Positions 26,459 to 36,685 of a stretch of 64,000 bases of DNA are shown here, piece by piece (position 1 is the first letter of the stretch; each line of letters starts with the position of its first letter). Both the position numbers and the translations under genes were made by a program. The notes under the pieces are model-generated. The model saw only the letters and a program-made list of their open reading frames with translations, was not told the origin of the DNA and did no database searches. Source of the stretch: Roseomonas sp. (lineage in GTDB: Bacteria > Pseudomonadota > Alphaproteobacteria > Acetobacterales > Acetobacteraceae); NCBI GenBank assembly GCA_020249505.1, contig JADCFN010000005.1, positions 62,001-126,000 of the forward strand, written 5' to 3'.

Positions 26459-26953
26459 TCAAACGCTGGCGGCAGGCGGGGTGGATGACGAAGCAGGCGG
26501 GGCCGACGCGGGTTCAGGCGCGGGCGGCAAGGGGGCGGCAAAACGCGCGACGGTCGGCGGCACGAAGGAAGGCGCATCGGGTGCCGGCGGCAATTCGGGC
26601 GGCACATAGGGGGCGGGCGGCGGCGGCATGAAAGTATCGCGCAGCGGGTCGTCGGCCATGGTTTTTTTCAGCGTGCCATCCGAATCCACGGCTTTCTCAA
26701 TCTCACCCTTAAGGTCGAAGCTGCGGATGTCATTGATGGTGCTTTTCATTTCCTGGATGGAATTGCGCACATCATCCAGCTTCGCCTCACGCACCAGCTC
26801 ATCGGCCTGCTGCTGGAATTCGCCGGCCATGCGGCGCAGCTTCTGGACACCCTTCGCGACACCGCGAATGGCCTCCGGCAAATCCTTTGGTCCGATAATG
26901 ACAACAGCCACCACCGCAATCACGGCGATTTCTGACCAGGCGAGGTCGAACAT
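26459..26953 (-). CDS. tatB: Sec-independent protein translocase subunit TatB
   Basis: TatB forms the signal-peptide receptor with TatC. Seen: MFDLAWSEIAVIAVVAVVII with the membrane helix and the GPKDLPEAIR elbow, an amphipathic helix (residues about 25-70), and a proline-rich disordered tail rich in PPAP. Length 164. The usual tatA gene that precedes tatB in many alphaproteobacteria is not present; the 111 bp upstream hold no frame for it and the next gene is an ABC ATPase. TatA must be encoded elsewhere, or TatB may do both jobs; the former is more likely. Confidence 0.94.
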   Translation of the reverse strand: MFDLAWSEIAVIAVVAVVIIGPKDLPEAIRGVAKGVQKLRRMAGEFQQQADELVREAKLDDVRNSIQEMKSTINDIRSFDLKGEIEKAVDSDGTLKKTMADDPLRDTFMPPPPAPYVPPELPPAPDAPSFVPPTVARFAAPLPPAPEPASAPPASSSTPPAASV

Positions 26954-27064
26954 GTTCTCCTTTGTCCGCGCGCTTCAATCCGGCGGGAAAGTCCCGTTAG
27001 CAGGAAGCCGGATGCGCGCCAACCGCCCCGATATGGCGCGCCCCGGCCTTGGATGAAAGCACCG

Positions 27065-28108
27065 TCATGTCACGGTGCGGGGGAAAACAAAGGCGCGTTC
27101 GGGGTCGAGCGAAACGGCGATTCGCTCTCCACGCCTGAGCCGCCGCCCCGGGGGCAGCCTCGCATGCAGGTGCAAAAGCCCGCCTGTGCCATCCGGCAGG
27201 GCAAGATGCGCCAGGGTGGTGGAGCCCAGCAGGCGGAAGGCTTCCACCTCCACCACCGGGCCTTCGGCGCCGAGCCTGAGGCCTTCGGGGCGGACCAGCA
27301 CATCCACTTCGGCCCCCTCAGTGAAGCCCGGGGCTGGTAGGGCGCCGAGTGCGGTTTCCGCCTGACCGGCGGCGATGCGGGCGGGCAGGCTATTCACCTC
27401 ACCCAGGAAGCCCGCGACATAGCGGTCTGCCGGCGCGAGGTAGAGCGCTTCCGGTACGCCTACTTGTAAAATACGGCCCTCGCGCATCAGGGCAATGCGG
27501 TCCCCCATGAACATGGCTTCTTCGGAATCATGCGTGACCAGCAAAGTCGCGATGCCGGCTTCCTGCAACACATGCAGCGTATCATCGCGCACTTTTTCAC
27601 GAAGCCGCGCATCCAGGCTGGCAAACGCCTCATCCAACAGCAGCACGGCCGGGCGGGGTGCCAGCGCGCGGGCCAGTGCCACCCGCTGCTGCTGCCCGCC
27701 CGAGAGCATATGCGGAAAGGCGTTCTGGAAGGCTTCCAGCCCCACGCGGGCGAGCGCATCCATCACGCGCCACACCCTTTCGCCACGCGGCGCAAAACGC
27801 AACCCGAAGGCGACGTTTTCGGCGACGGTCAGATGCGGAAACAGCGCGTAATCCTGAAAGACAAAGCCGATATGCCGTGCTTCGGGCGGCACTTCGCGCC
27901 CGGCTTCGGCAATCAACCGGCCACCGATGTCAATCCGCCCATGCTGTAGGGGCTCAAGGCCGGCCGCGAGGCGCAAAAGCGTGGTCTTGCCACAGCCGGA
28001 AGCGCCGAGCAGGCAGACAATCTCCCCCGCCGCGACACTCAGATCAATGCCGGACAGAACCTCCCGCGCGCCATAGGCATGGCGGATATCGGCGAAGCTG
28101 AGGCTCAC
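27065..28108 (-). CDS. ABC transporter ATP-binding protein, Fe3+/FbpC-like with TOBE domain
   Basis: The ATPase domain (about 1-230) has Walker A GASGCGKTT, Q-loop FVFQDYALFPHLT, signature LSGGQQQRVALARAL, Walker B VLLLDEAFASLD and the H-loop LLVTHDSEEAM; a TOBE domain (about 265-345) follows. This is the pattern of iron(III), sulfate and polyamine importers, with closest likeness to FbpC. No permease or binding protein is beside it, so it is an orphan subunit. Its ATG overlaps the scpB stop, making it the distal member of an scpA-scpB transcript. It sits where alphaproteobacteria often have tatA. Confidence 0.88.
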   Translation of the reverse strand: MSLSFADIRHAYGAREVLSGIDLSVAAGEIVCLLGASGCGKTTLLRLAAGLEPLQHGRIDIGGRLIAEAGREVPPEARHIGFVFQDYALFPHLTVAENVAFGLRFAPRGERVWRVMDALARVGLEAFQNAFPHMLSGGQQQRVALARALAPRPAVLLLDEAFASLDARLREKVRDDTLHVLQEAGIATLLVTHDSEEAMFMGDRIALMREGRILQVGVPEALYLAPADRYVAGFLGEVNSLPARIAAGQAETALGALPAPGFTEGAEVDVLVRPEGLRLGAEGPVVEVEAFRLLGSTTLAHLALPDGTGGLLHLHARLPPGRRLRRGERIAVSLDPERAFVFPRTVT

Positions 28109-28779
28109 CTTTGGCTGGCTTCCTCGGCGGCTTCGGGGGTGGGCGCGGGGGCTGCTTCCGCGGCTTCCTCTGCGGTGCTGATGGGCGCGTTCAGACCGGG
28201 CAAGGGCGGCGCATCGCCGGTGACCAATTCTTCCTTGCGTGGCAGATCAGCCAAGGATTTCAGGGAGAACTGCTCCAGAAACTTCGGCGTGGTGCCCCAA
28301 AGTGTCGGCCGGCCAGGCACTTCCCGCCGCCCGCGCGGTGCGACCAGGCCAAGTTCCAGCAGCGATTCCATGGTGGTTTGCGCGAGCGTGGCACCGCGGA
28401 TTTCTTCCACATCGCCCCGCGTGCAGGGCTGGTGATAGGCAATGATGGCAAGCGCTTCCATGGCCGCACGCGGTAGCCGGCGCGGGCTTTCCACCACCTT
28501 GGTCAGCCGGGGCGCGAGGTCCGCCGCCGTGCGAAAAGCATAGCCACCGCCGATTTCAGCCAGCACCACGCCGCGCCCCTGATAGGCTTCGGCCAGGGCA
28601 GCGCAGGCCATGGTGGCGGAAACGCCTTCCGGCAGCACGGTTGCCAGGGTTTGCGGCGATACCGGGCGGTCGGCGGCGAAAATCACGGCCTCCGCAATGC
28701 GGAGCGCCTCTGCCATGGTCGCCGCATCGGGCGCGGGGGGTGCCTCGGGCGCCGCGGTTTCAGCCTGTTCTTCCATCAC
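28105..28779 (-). CDS. scpB: Chromosome segregation and condensation protein ScpB
   Basis: ScpB is the winged-helix kite subunit of the SMC-ScpAB condensin. Seen: AEALRIAEAVIFAADRPVSP, YAFRTAADLAPRLTKVVESP, LPRAAMEALAIIAYHQPCTR, and EEIRGATLAQTTMESLLELG, in family order. The C-terminal tail is acidic and alanine/proline rich. Length 224 is usual. The start overlaps the end of scpA by about 20 bp, so translation is coupled. Two ATG codons at 28779 and 28776 are both possible. Confidence 0.95.
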   Translation of the reverse strand: MMEEQAETAAPEAPPAPDAATMAEALRIAEAVIFAADRPVSPQTLATVLPEGVSATMACAALAEAYQGRGVVLAEIGGGYAFRTAADLAPRLTKVVESPRRLPRAAMEALAIIAYHQPCTRGDVEEIRGATLAQTTMESLLELGLVAPRGRREVPGRPTLWGTTPKFLEQFSLKSLADLPRKEELVTGDAPPLPGLNAPISTAEEAAEAAPAPTPEAAEEASQR

Positions 28780-29521
28780 TGCCCCCTTCTTCCGTTCGGC
28801 GGCGGATCATGATCGGCGCGAAGGCCGCTTCCTGGTGCAATTCTATCCTGCCACCGCGCGCCATTTCCAAGCCCGCGATCAGGGTGCTGGCCACGGCGGT
28901 GCGCTGTTCGACCGGATCGTCAAAGCCTTCCGGCAGGAAGCTCCGCAATTCGGACCAGCTTGGCAGGGCGCCGACCAGCTTCGTCAGCCGATCAAGCGCT
29001 TCCTGTACGGTGAAAAGCTTGCGCGGCTTGGGCCGATAGGGCCGCGCGGCCAAGGCGCGGCGGCGCCCGGTAACATAGGCTTGCAGCAGCGCCGGCAGAT
29101 CAGCCGAGATGCCGGAACGGTCTTCCACCTTCAGCCGTTCCGGCGCGCCACGGGCGAAGACATCATGGCCAAGCCAGGGCCGACGGTTCAGCCACAAGGC
29201 GGCGGCGCGCATGCGTTCAAGGGTGGCCAGCCGATCTGTCAGCGCTTCGGCGAGCGCTTCGGCATCTTCGCCCTCCACCTGTTCCGGCGGGATCAGCAGG
29301 CGGGATTTCAGCCAGGCGAGCCAGGCGGCCATGACCAGCCAATCCGCGGCCAATTCCAGCCGAATGCGCCGCGCGCCTTCAATCACCGCCAGAAATTGCT
29401 CGACCAGGGCGACGATGGAGATCTTGGCCAGATCCACCTTCTGCGCCCGGGCGAGTTCCAGCAGCAGATCAAGCGGGCCTTCATAGCCTTCAAGCTGCAA
29501 TTGCAGGGAGGATTCGCTCAT
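28760..29521 (-). CDS. scpA: Segregation and condensation protein ScpA
   Basis: ScpA is the kleisin that bridges the SMC heads. Seen: LQLEGYEGPLDLLLELARAQ, VDLAKISIVALVEQFLAVIE, LAADWLVMAAWLAWLKSRLL and IPPEQVEGEDAEALAEALTD, the N-terminal kleisin block, then a C-terminal winged-helix part. Length 253 is normal. It starts 9 bp after the M50 protease gene on the same strand. No smc gene is in view. Confidence 0.95.
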   Translation of the reverse strand: MSESSLQLQLEGYEGPLDLLLELARAQKVDLAKISIVALVEQFLAVIEGARRIRLELAADWLVMAAWLAWLKSRLLIPPEQVEGEDAEALAEALTDRLATLERMRAAALWLNRRPWLGHDVFARGAPERLKVEDRSGISADLPALLQAYVTGRRRALAARPYRPKPRKLFTVQEALDRLTKLVGALPSWSELRSFLPEGFDDPVEQRTAVASTLIAGLEMARGGRIELHQEAAFAPIMIRRRTEEGGSDGRTG

Positions 29522-29530
29522 GTGGTCCCG

Positions 29531-30229
29531 TCACCCATGTCCGGTGAGCATGAGAACGAAATCGAAGCCGGGCGCAACCACCCCCCGAAAAAACCAGCCC
29601 ATCGGGTCATAGCCCGGAACCAGATGGGGCAAGATGAACAGGCCGAACATGACCAGCAGAAGGCCATAGGGTTCTATCCGCGCGAGTGCCAAAGCAGGCG
29701 TGCGGGGCAGTAGCCCGACGGCAATCCGCCCGCCATCCAAGGGTGGCATGGGAAACAGATTGAACAGGCCAAGCACCAGATTGGCCAGGATAAACAGGCC
29801 AAAGACCCGATAGGCAAAAGCGACACCTTCCGGCCCCAGGCTGGCCTGCCAGGGTTCCACCACATGGGCTGCCAACCCCGCCGCAAAGGCCAGGGCGAAA
29901 TTCGTCGCCGGGCCGGCGGCGGCTACCGCCACCATGCCATAGCGCGGGTTGCGAAGCTGCCAGATATTGACCGGTACGGGCTTCGCCCAGCCGAACATGG
30001 CCTCCACCCGCCCAATAGTAAGCAATTGCGATACCAGCAAAAACCCCGGCAGCAGGATGGTGCCGACCATATCCACATGCCGAATGGGGTTCAGGCTGAG
30101 CCGCCCCATCCGCGCCGCCGTATCATCGCCCAAGGCACGCGCAGCATAGCCATGCGCCGCTTCATGCAGCGTAATGGCGATGATGGTCGCGAAGACCGAA
30201 GCCGCCAATTCGGGCAGCCAGGCGGGCAT
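29531..30229 (-). CDS. Site-2 protease (M50) family zinc metalloprotease
   Basis: This membrane protease has the active-site motif HEAAH (HExxH) in the first helix (ITLHEAAHGYAARALGDD), and the second metal-ligand motif NLFPMPPLDGGR near residue 170. Five or so hydrophobic segments follow the S2P-like layout. Length 232 is typical of the compact group without PDZ domain. A GGGAGAAA site precedes the ATG. Many such proteins sit upstream of scpA-scpB in alphaproteobacteria; their natural substrate is not established. Confidence 0.9.
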   Translation of the reverse strand: MPAWLPELAASVFATIIAITLHEAAHGYAARALGDDTAARMGRLSLNPIRHVDMVGTILLPGFLLVSQLLTIGRVEAMFGWAKPVPVNIWQLRNPRYGMVAVAAAGPATNFALAFAAGLAAHVVEPWQASLGPEGVAFAYRVFGLFILANLVLGLFNLFPMPPLDGGRIAVGLLPRTPALALARIEPYGLLLVMFGLFILPHLVPGYDPMGWFFRGVVAPGFDFVLMLTGHG

Positions 30230-30288
30230 GGGGTTTCTCCCTGGGGGGTGGGGATTCCGGGATAGACGGGAAGCAGGGCGAAGGGAAG

Positions 30289-30319
30289 AAGAAGCGCTTC
30301 AGGCCCGCTTGCGCTTCTT
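30289..30319. terminator. Hairpin at the 3' end of uvrA
   Basis: AAGAAGCGC (30289-30297) and GCGCTTCTT (30311-30319) form a perfect 9-bp inverted repeat overlapping the last codons and stop of minus-strand uvrA. No T-run follows in the uvrA direction, so it is a weak terminator candidate. Confidence 0.3.
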
Positions 30320-33163
30320 GGCCGGTGCTGGGGCCACTTCCCGCAGCAAGGGTGCCAGGAAGCGCCCGGTATGGCTTTCGGCGACCGCGGCGATATCCTC
30401 TGGCGTGCCTTCCGCGACCAATTTGCCACCGCCTTCGCCGCCCTCAGGACCCAGATCGAGCACCCAATCGGCGGTTTTGATGACCTCAAGATTATGTTCG
30501 ATCACCACCACCGTATTGCCGGCATCCACCAGCGCATGCAGCACTTCCAGCAATTTCCGCACATCTTCGAAATGCAGCCCGGTGGTGGGTTCATCCAGAA
30601 TATAGAGCGTGCGTCCGGTGGCGCGGCGCGACAGCTCCTTGGAAAGCTTGATGCGCTGCGCTTCGCCGCCCGATAGCGTGGTGGCCTGCTGGCCAAGATG
30701 GATATAGCCAAGCCCAACCTTGCGCAGCACCGAAAGCTTTTCGCGAATGGCGGGGACGGCGGCGAAGAATTCCTCACCTTCCTCCACGGTCATGTCGAGT
30801 ACGTCTGAGATGGATTTGCCGCGAAACTTCACATCCAGCGTTTCGCGATTATAGCGCTTGCCCTTGCAGGTATCGCAGGTGACATAAACATCGGGCAGGA
30901 AGTGCATCTCGATCTTGATGACGCCATCGCCCTGGCAGGCCTCACACCGCCCGCCCTTCACATTGAAGCTGAAGCGGCCTGGCTTGTAGCCGCGTGCTCG
31001 GGATTCCGGCAATTCGCTGAACCAATCGCGAATGGGTGCGAATAGCCCCGTATAAGTGGCGGGGTTGGAACGCGGCGTGCGGCCAATCGGCGATTGGTCA
31101 ATGTCAATGATCTTGTCGAGGTGATCGAGCCCTTCGATGCGATCATGCGGTGCCGGCACCTCTGCTGCCCCCATCAATCGCCGTGCTGCTGCCTTATAGA
31201 GCGTTTCAATCACCAGCGTTGATTTGCCACCGCCGGAAACCCCGGTGACACAGGTGAAAGTGCCAAGCGGCAGGGCCGCATCCAGACGGCGCAGGTTGTT
31301 GCCACTGGCGCCCACCACGCGCAATTGCCGCTTTGGGTCAATCTTGCGGCGCTTGGCGGGGATTTCGATTCGCCTGGTGCCCGAAAGATATTGCCCGGTG
31401 AGGCTCGCGGGATTGGCAGCGACTTCCGCAGGCTTACCCTGCGCCACCAGCCGCCCGCCCCCCTTGCCGGCGGCGGGGCCGATATCCACCAAATAATCGG
31501 CGCTGCGGATCGCATCCTCATCATGTTCCACGACCAGCACGGTATTGCCGAGGTCGCGCAGCCGCCGCAGCGTGACCAGCAGCCTTTCATTGTCGCGCTG
31601 ATGCAGCCCGATGGAAGGTTCATCCAAAACGTAAAGCACGCCCGTCAGGCCAGAACCGATTTGCGATGCCAAGCGAATGCGCTGCGATTCCCCGCCCGAC
31701 AGCGTGGTGGAGGATCGTGCGAGTGAAAGATAATCCAACCCCACATCCACCAGAAATTGCAGGCGGTCATTGATTTCGCGCAGGATGCGCCGCGCAATAT
31801 CGCGCCGCTGTGGCGTGAGCGTTTCTTCCACCTGCGCAAACCAATCCCGCGCGCGATGAATGGGCATGGCGGAGGCTTCACCGATATGCAGCCCGGCCAC
31901 TTTCACCGCCAGCGATTGCGGCTTCAGCCGATGCCCCGCGCAGGCCGCGCAAGGCCGTTCCGCCTGATAGCGGGAGAGATCTTCGCGCACCCAAGGATTA
32001 TCGGTTTCACGAAAGCGCCGTTCCAGATTGGCGATTACGCCCTCGAATGGTTTTTTCACCTCATAGGCGCGCAGCCCATCCTTGTAGCGGAGTGTGACAA
32101 CCTCATCGCCCGTGCCATGTAGAATGGCGTGCTGCACGCGCGCGGGAAGCTCCTGCCAGGCGGTGGTCATCTTCACCTTGAAATGTGTGGCCAGGCTTTG
32201 CAGGGTTTGGTCGTAATAGGGGGAAGAAGCGCCAGTCCAGGGCATGATAGCGCCATCCTTCAGCGCGACATCATCCTGCGGCACGACCAATTGCGCATCG
32301 AAAAAGCTTTCCGTTCCAAGCCCGTCACAGGCAGGGCAGGCGCCATGCGGTGAATTGAAGGAAAAGAGGCGGGGTTCGACTTCCTCGATGGTGAAACCGG
32401 AAACCGGGCAGGCGAAGCGGCTGGAAAATACCGTGCGTTCGCCGCCATCAGCGTTTTCGGCATAGGCGATGCCATCGGCCAGGCCGAGCGCGGTTTCGAA
32501 GGAGTCTGCCAAGCGCTGCATGATGCCATCACGCACCACAATGCGGTCCACCACCACTTCAATATCGTGCTTGAGCTTCTTGTCGAGCTTGGGGGCCTCG
32601 GCAATTTGATAGAGCTTGCCGTTGATTTTCACGCGTTCAAAGCCGCGGCGCTGGAATTCAGCCAATTCCTTGCGGAATTCGCCCTTTTTGCCGCGCGCGA
32701 TGGGCGCCAGCAGCAAAAGCCGTGTGCCTTCCGGCATCCCCATCACGCGATCCACCATTTGCGACACGGTCTGCGCTTCAATTGGAAGGCCCGTGGCGGG
32801 CGAATAGGGCACGCCGACTCGCGCCCAAAGCAGGCGCATATAGTCATGGATTTCCGTGACGGTGCCGACGGTGGAGCGCGGGTTGTGGCTGGTGGTCTTC
32901 TGTTCAATCGAAATCGCGGGCGATAGGCCCTCGATCGAATCCACATCCGGCTTTTGCATCAATTGCAGGAATTGCCGCGCATAGGCCGAAAGGCTTTCGA
33001 CATAGCGCCTTTGGCCTTCCGCATAGATGGTATCGAAAGCAAGCGATGATTTGCCGGAACCCGAAAGCCCCGTGATTACCGTCAGCGTATCGCGCGGGAT
33101 ATCAAGATCCAGGTTCTTGAGGTTGTGCTGGCGCGCGCCGCGGATGCGAATATGGCCGGTCAT
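30299..33163 (-). CDS. uvrA: Excinuclease ABC subunit A
   Basis: UvrA finds damaged DNA and loads UvrB in nucleotide excision repair. Seen: two ABC modules with Walker [13 protein letters not shown] near residue 35 and [13 protein letters not shown] near 650, signature motifs [16 protein letters not shown] and [15 protein letters not shown], and zinc-finger cysteines ([24 protein letters not shown]). The lysine-rich C-terminus ends KKRKRA. Length 954 is normal. It is divergent from ssb; the LexA box at 33209-33223 lies between them, 46 bp from its start, so SOS induction is expected. Confidence 0.98.
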   Translation of the reverse strand: MTGHIRIRGARQHNLKNLDLDIPRDTLTVITGLSGSGKSSLAFDTIYAEGQRRYVESLSAYARQFLQLMQKPDVDSIEGLSPAISIEQKTTSHNPRSTVGTVTEIHDYMRLLWARVGVPYSPATGLPIEAQTVSQMVDRVMGMPEGTRLLLLAPIARGKKGEFRKELAEFQRRGFERVKINGKLYQIAEAPKLDKKLKHDIEVVVDRIVVRDGIMQRLADSFETALGLADGIAYAENADGGERTVFSSRFACPVSGFTIEEVEPRLFSFNSPHGACPACDGLGTESFFDAQLVVPQDDVALKDGAIMPWTGASSPYYDQTLQSLATHFKVKMTTAWQELPARVQHAILHGTGDEVVTLRYKDGLRAYEVKKPFEGVIANLERRFRETDNPWVREDLSRYQAERPCAACAGHRLKPQSLAVKVAGLHIGEASAMPIHRARDWFAQVEETLTPQRRDIARRILREINDRLQFLVDVGLDYLSLARSSTTLSGGESQRIRLASQIGSGLTGVLYVLDEPSIGLHQRDNERLLVTLRRLRDLGNTVLVVEHDEDAIRSADYLVDIGPAAGKGGGRLVAQGKPAEVAANPASLTGQYLSGTRRIEIPAKRRKIDPKRQLRVVGASGNNLRRLDAALPLGTFTCVTGVSGGGKSTLVIETLYKAAARRLMGAAEVPAPHDRIEGLDHLDKIIDIDQSPIGRTPRSNPATYTGLFAPIRDWFSELPESRARGYKPGRFSFNVKGGRCEACQGDGVIKIEMHFLPDVYVTCDTCKGKRYNRETLDVKFRGKSISDVLDMTVEEGEEFFAAVPAIREKLSVLRKVGLGYIHLGQQATTLSGGEAQRIKLSKELSRRATGRTLYILDEPTTGLHFEDVRKLLEVLHALVDAGNTVVVIEHNLEVIKTADWVLDLGPEGGEGGGKLVAEGTPEDIAAVAESHTGRFLAPLLREVAPAPAKKRKRA

Positions 33164-33206
33164 GCAAATGGGGCTCCGACCGCCACCCCGGGGAGCGGGA
33201 AAGCGG

Positions 33207-33235
33207 TTGTTCTAAAAATGTTCTCATTATATATG
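33207..33235 (+). promoter_or_regulatory. Predicted ssb promoter
   Basis: TTGTTC (33207-33212), a 17-bp spacer and TATATG (33230-33235) form a good sigma-70-type promoter facing ssb, which starts 91 bp downstream. The LexA box occupies most of the spacer and the -35, so a bound repressor would block polymerase. Confidence 0.6.
33209..33223. promoter_or_regulatory. LexA (SOS) box, alphaproteobacterial type
   Basis: GTTCTAAAAATGTTC is an exact GTTC-N7-GTTC direct repeat, the LexA operator of Alphaproteobacteria. It lies between divergent uvrA and ssb, both common SOS genes. Confidence 0.88.
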
Positions 33236-33325
33236 CGCCTGAATGGCGCCCTGGGAAGGGTGCGGGATGGCCCGCCTCGTGGCGATGGTCTATCCTATTC
33301 GGCGAAAACGCGGGAGAGCTGTGCC

Positions 33326-33799
33326 ATGGCGGGTATCAATAAGGTCATCATCCTGGGCCGTCTGGGGCGGGACCCGGAAGTGCGCAATTTCCAGAATGGC
33401 GGCAAGGTGGTGAATCTGCGCATCGCCACATCCGAACGCTACAAGGATCGGGAAGGCAATCAGCAGGAACGCACCGAATGGCATTCGGTCGCGATTTTCA
33501 ATGATCGCCTGGGCGACGTGGCCGAGAAATACCTGCGCAAGGGGAGCGAGGTCTATATTGAAGGCCAGTTGGAAACCCGGAAATGGCAGGATCAATCGGG
33601 CCAGGACCGCTACACGACTGAAGTTGTGCTGCGCCAATATCGCGGCGAATTGCAGCTGATTGGCGGGCGCGGCGCTGGCGGCGGCATGGATGATCCGGGT
33701 GAGCCCGCAGGGGATAGGGCGCCGGCCGCGCGCCCGGCTCAGCGTGCCGGCGGCTGGGATGCGAAGAAATCTGATCTGGATGATGAAATTCCATTCTAA
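33326..33799 (+). CDS. ssb: Single-stranded DNA-binding protein
   Basis: SSB coats single-stranded DNA in replication and repair. Seen: [20 protein letters not shown], then the OB fold with [59 protein letters not shown], a glycine/arginine-rich linker, and the acidic tip DLDDEIPF that recruits repair partners. Start is ATG 33326 with GGGAGAG upstream; the frame opens 200 bp earlier but that part has no likeness. Length 157. Regulated by the LexA box between it and uvrA. Confidence 0.97.
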   Translation: MAGINKVIILGRLGRDPEVRNFQNGGKVVNLRIATSERYKDREGNQQERTEWHSVAIFNDRLGDVAEKYLRKGSEVYIEGQLETRKWQDQSGQDRYTTEVVLRQYRGELQLIGGRGAGGGMDDPGEPAGDRAPAARPAQRAGGWDAKKSDLDDEIPF

Positions 33800-33843
33800 T
33801 TCAATCGGTTGAGCTTTGGTTAGGCAGGGCGGCGCCGTGGTGG

Positions 33844-33874
33844 TTGACGCGGCGCGCCTGAGGGTGCCTATGAC
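33844..33874 (+). promoter_or_regulatory. Possible gyrA promoter
   Basis: TTGACG (33844-33849) followed at 19 bp by TATGAC (33869-33874), 54 bp before the gyrA GTG start. The spacer is longer than ideal, so this is tentative. Confidence 0.3.
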
Positions 33875-33928
33875 AATTCTGCCCTGTGACCCCCCAGGAA
33901 TCGCGGCTTTCAGAATCGGTTTTCAAGC

Positions 33929-36685
33929 GTGAGCGACATCCAAAACCCCGGCCAACCCCCGCAGGATACGACCCCGGTCGCGCTTGAGGAGGAAATGCGC
34001 CGCTCCTACCTCGATTACGCGATGAGCGTGATCGTGGCCCGCGCGCTGCCCGATGTGCGTGATGGGTTGAAGCCGGTGCATCGGCGCATCCTGTTTGCCA
34101 TGCAGGAAGCGGGCTATACGGCGGACAAACCCTATCGCAAATCGGCGCGCGTGGTCGGCGATGTGATGGGTAAATACCATCCGCATGGCGATGCTTCGAT
34201 TTATGATGCGCTGGTGCGCATGGCGCAGCCCTTTTCCATGCGCCTGCCGCTGATTGATGGGCAGGGGAATTTCGGTTCGGTTGATGGCGATCCGCCGGCG
34301 GCGATGCGCTACACGGAAGCGCGGCTTGCCGCCGCAGCCGGGGCGCTGCTTGCCGGCATTGACGAAGACACGGTGGATTTCCAGCCGAATTACGATGAAA
34401 GTGTGGATGAACCGCGAGTATTGCCGGCGGCCTTCCCCAATCTGCTGATCAATGGCGCCGGCGGCATTGCGGTTGGTATGGCGACCAATATCCCGCCGCA
34501 TAATCCAACCGAAATTCTGGATGCGACGCTCGCGCTGATCGCCAATCCGGCGTTGACGTTGGAAGAACTCATGAAGATTGTGCCCGGTCCGGATTTCCCG
34601 ACAGGGGCGATGATTCTGGGCCGTTCCGGTATCCGTTCCGCATTTGAAACCGGGCGTGGGTCGATTCCACTGCGTGCGCGGGCAGAGATTGAGGAATTGC
34701 GCGGTGGCCGCCAGGCGATTGCGGTTACGGAAATTCCCTATCAGGTCAATAAGGCGACGCTGCTTGAGAAAATCGCCGAATTGGTGCGCGCCAAGGCCGT
34801 GGAAGGCATTTCCGATCTGCGCGACGAAAGCGACCGTTCGGGGATGCGCATCGTCATTGAATTGAAGCGCGATGCGACTGCGGAAGTGGTGCTGAACCAG
34901 CTTTACCGCATGACGCAGTTGCAAACCTCCTTCCCGGTGAATTTCGTGGCCTTGCATGAAGGCAGGCCGCGGCAAATGGGGCTGAAGGACGCGTTGATGG
35001 CCTTCATCGCCTTCCGTGAGGAGGTGATTCTGCGCCGGTCCCGCCATCGGCTGGCGAAGGCGCGGGAACGTGGGCATTTGCTGATTGGCTTGGCCATTGC
35101 AGTCGCCAATCTGGATGAGGTTATTCGCGTCATTCGCGAAAGCGCCGATGGCGCTGCGGCGCGCGCTGCCTTGATGAATCGCGATTGGCCGGCAGGCGAT
35201 GTGGGTGTGCTGCTCGCTTTGGTGGATGATTATCGCAATGCGGTGACGCCGGAAGGCACGGTGCGGCTGACGGAAGAACAGGCGCGCGGCATTCTGGATT
35301 TGCGCCTGCAACGCCTCACGGGGCTTGAGCGCGAAAAAATCGTCGCCGAACTTGGTGAAGTGGGCGGGCGCATCCGCGAATTACTGGAAATCCTGGCGAG
35401 CCGCCCGCGCCGGCTTGAAGTGATGGACCAGGAATTGCGCGAAATCCGCGCCGAGATCGCCTCGCCTCGCATGACCGAGATCGTGGATGGCATCGCCGAT
35501 GTGGATGATGAAAGCCTGATTGAACCCGGCACCATGGTGGTGACGCTGACGCGTGATGGCTATGTGAAGCGCACGCCCTTGGAAACCTTCCGCGCCCAAG
35601 GGCGTGGCGGCAAGGGGCGCAGTGCTGCGGCAACGCGTGAGGATGACGTCATCATCCGTTCCTTTGTCGCGCATACGCATCAATGGGTGTTGTTCTTCAC
35701 CGATCGCGGCATCGCCTTCCGCGAAAAGGTTTGGCAATTGCCGGAAGCCGGGCCGCAGGGGCGTGGGCGTTCCTTGCGCCAGGTATTGCAGTTGCAGGAA
35801 GGCGAATCTGTCACCGCCATTCTTCCACTGCCGATGGACGAGGATCTCTGGGAAGGGCTTCACCTGGTCTTCGCAACCGTGCAAGGCAATGTGCGGCGCA
35901 ATCGGCTGTCTGACTTCAAGAATGTGCGTTCTGTCGGTCTGATCGCCATGAAGTTGGATGAGGGTGACAGCCTGGTTGGCGTTTCCACCTGCCGCGAAGG
36001 CGATGATGTGATGCTGGCGACACGCGGCGGCAAATGTATTCGCTTTACGGCGGATGCTGATACGCTCCGCGTTTTTGCTGGGCGTGATTCAACGGGCGTA
36101 CGCGGCATTAAGCTCGCGCCGGATGATGCGGTGATTGCGCTTTCTGTGCTGCGCCATGTGGAAGCCAGCACGGAAGAACGCGCGGCCTATCTGAAGGCTG
36201 CCGCGCAACGCCGCCGCGCCGCTGATGAGGAAACCGAAACGCCACCAGTGGCCGAGGCTGAGCCGGATGAAGCGGTTGCGGAAATCACCCTCTCCCCCGA
36301 ACGCTTTGAAGCGCTTGCGGAAGCTGAGGAAATTCTGCTGACGGTAACCGATGCCGGCTTTGGCAAGCGTTCTTCCGCGCATGAATATCGCGTCACGGGC
36401 CGTGGCGGGCAGGGCATTGCCGGCATTGTGCTGAGTGCGCGCACGGGCCGTGAGGTGGTTGCCACCTTCCCGGTGCGGCCGGGTGATGACATCATGCTGG
36501 TGACGAATGGCGGGCAATTGATCCGGCTGAAGGCCGATGATGTGCGCCTTACTGGCCGCATGGCGATGGGTGTCACGCTGATGCGCCCCGCGGAAGGTGA
36601 ACGTGTGATTTCCTGCTTCCCCGTTGCCGATGAAGGCAGCGATGATGAAGCCGCGCCCGCGCCGGAGGAGAATGGCAATGGCTGA
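33929..36685 (+). CDS. gyrA: DNA gyrase subunit A
   Basis: GyrA cuts and reseals DNA in the supercoiling reaction. Seen: the [20 protein letters not shown] start, the active-site tyrosine Y128 in [11 protein letters not shown], the quinolone region [15 protein letters not shown], and the GyrA box QGRGGKGR in the C-terminal beta-pinwheel, which separates it from ParC. Length 918; start is GTG. The residue matching E. coli Ser83 is Ala89, while the Asp87 equivalent, D93, is kept. Ala at this site is natural in some alphaproteobacteria and is linked to lower quinolone susceptibility. An insertion rich in Glu lies around residues 750-790. The stop overlaps coaD by 8 bp. Confidence 0.98.
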   Translation: MSDIQNPGQPPQDTTPVALEEEMRRSYLDYAMSVIVARALPDVRDGLKPVHRRILFAMQEAGYTADKPYRKSARVVGDVMGKYHPHGDASIYDALVRMAQPFSMRLPLIDGQGNFGSVDGDPPAAMRYTEARLAAAAGALLAGIDEDTVDFQPNYDESVDEPRVLPAAFPNLLINGAGGIAVGMATNIPPHNPTEILDATLALIANPALTLEELMKIVPGPDFPTGAMILGRSGIRSAFETGRGSIPLRARAEIEELRGGRQAIAVTEIPYQVNKATLLEKIAELVRAKAVEGISDLRDESDRSGMRIVIELKRDATAEVVLNQLYRMTQLQTSFPVNFVALHEGRPRQMGLKDALMAFIAFREEVILRRSRHRLAKARERGHLLIGLAIAVANLDEVIRVIRESADGAAARAALMNRDWPAGDVGVLLALVDDYRNAVTPEGTVRLTEEQARGILDLRLQRLTGLEREKIVAELGEVGGRIRELLEILASRPRRLEVMDQELREIRAEIASPRMTEIVDGIADVDDESLIEPGTMVVTLTRDGYVKRTPLETFRAQGRGGKGRSAAATREDDVIIRSFVAHTHQWVLFFTDRGIAFREKVWQLPEAGPQGRGRSLRQVLQLQEGESVTAILPLPMDEDLWEGLHLVFATVQGNVRRNRLSDFKNVRSVGLIAMKLDEGDSLVGVSTCREGDDVMLATRGGKCIRFTADADTLRVFAGRDSTGVRGIKLAPDDAVIALSVLRHVEASTEERAAYLKAAAQRRRAADEETETPPVAEAEPDEAVAEITLSPERFEALAEAEEILLTVTDAGFGKRSSAHEYRVTGRGGQGIAGIVLSARTGREVVATFPVRPGDDIMLVTNGGQLIRLKADDVRLTGRMAMGVTLMRPAEGERVISCFPVADEGSDDEAAPAPEENGNG

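Noticed and set aside
28610-29713. Plus-strand frame of about 367 codons opposite scpB and scpA
   Set aside because: Antisense to two conserved condensin genes.
33923-35311. Long minus-strand open frame (about 460 codons) opposite gyrA
   Set aside because: It is antisense to a well-conserved gyrA; its translation is rich in His, Arg and Gln, typical of the antisense frame of GC-rich genes, and has no family likeness.
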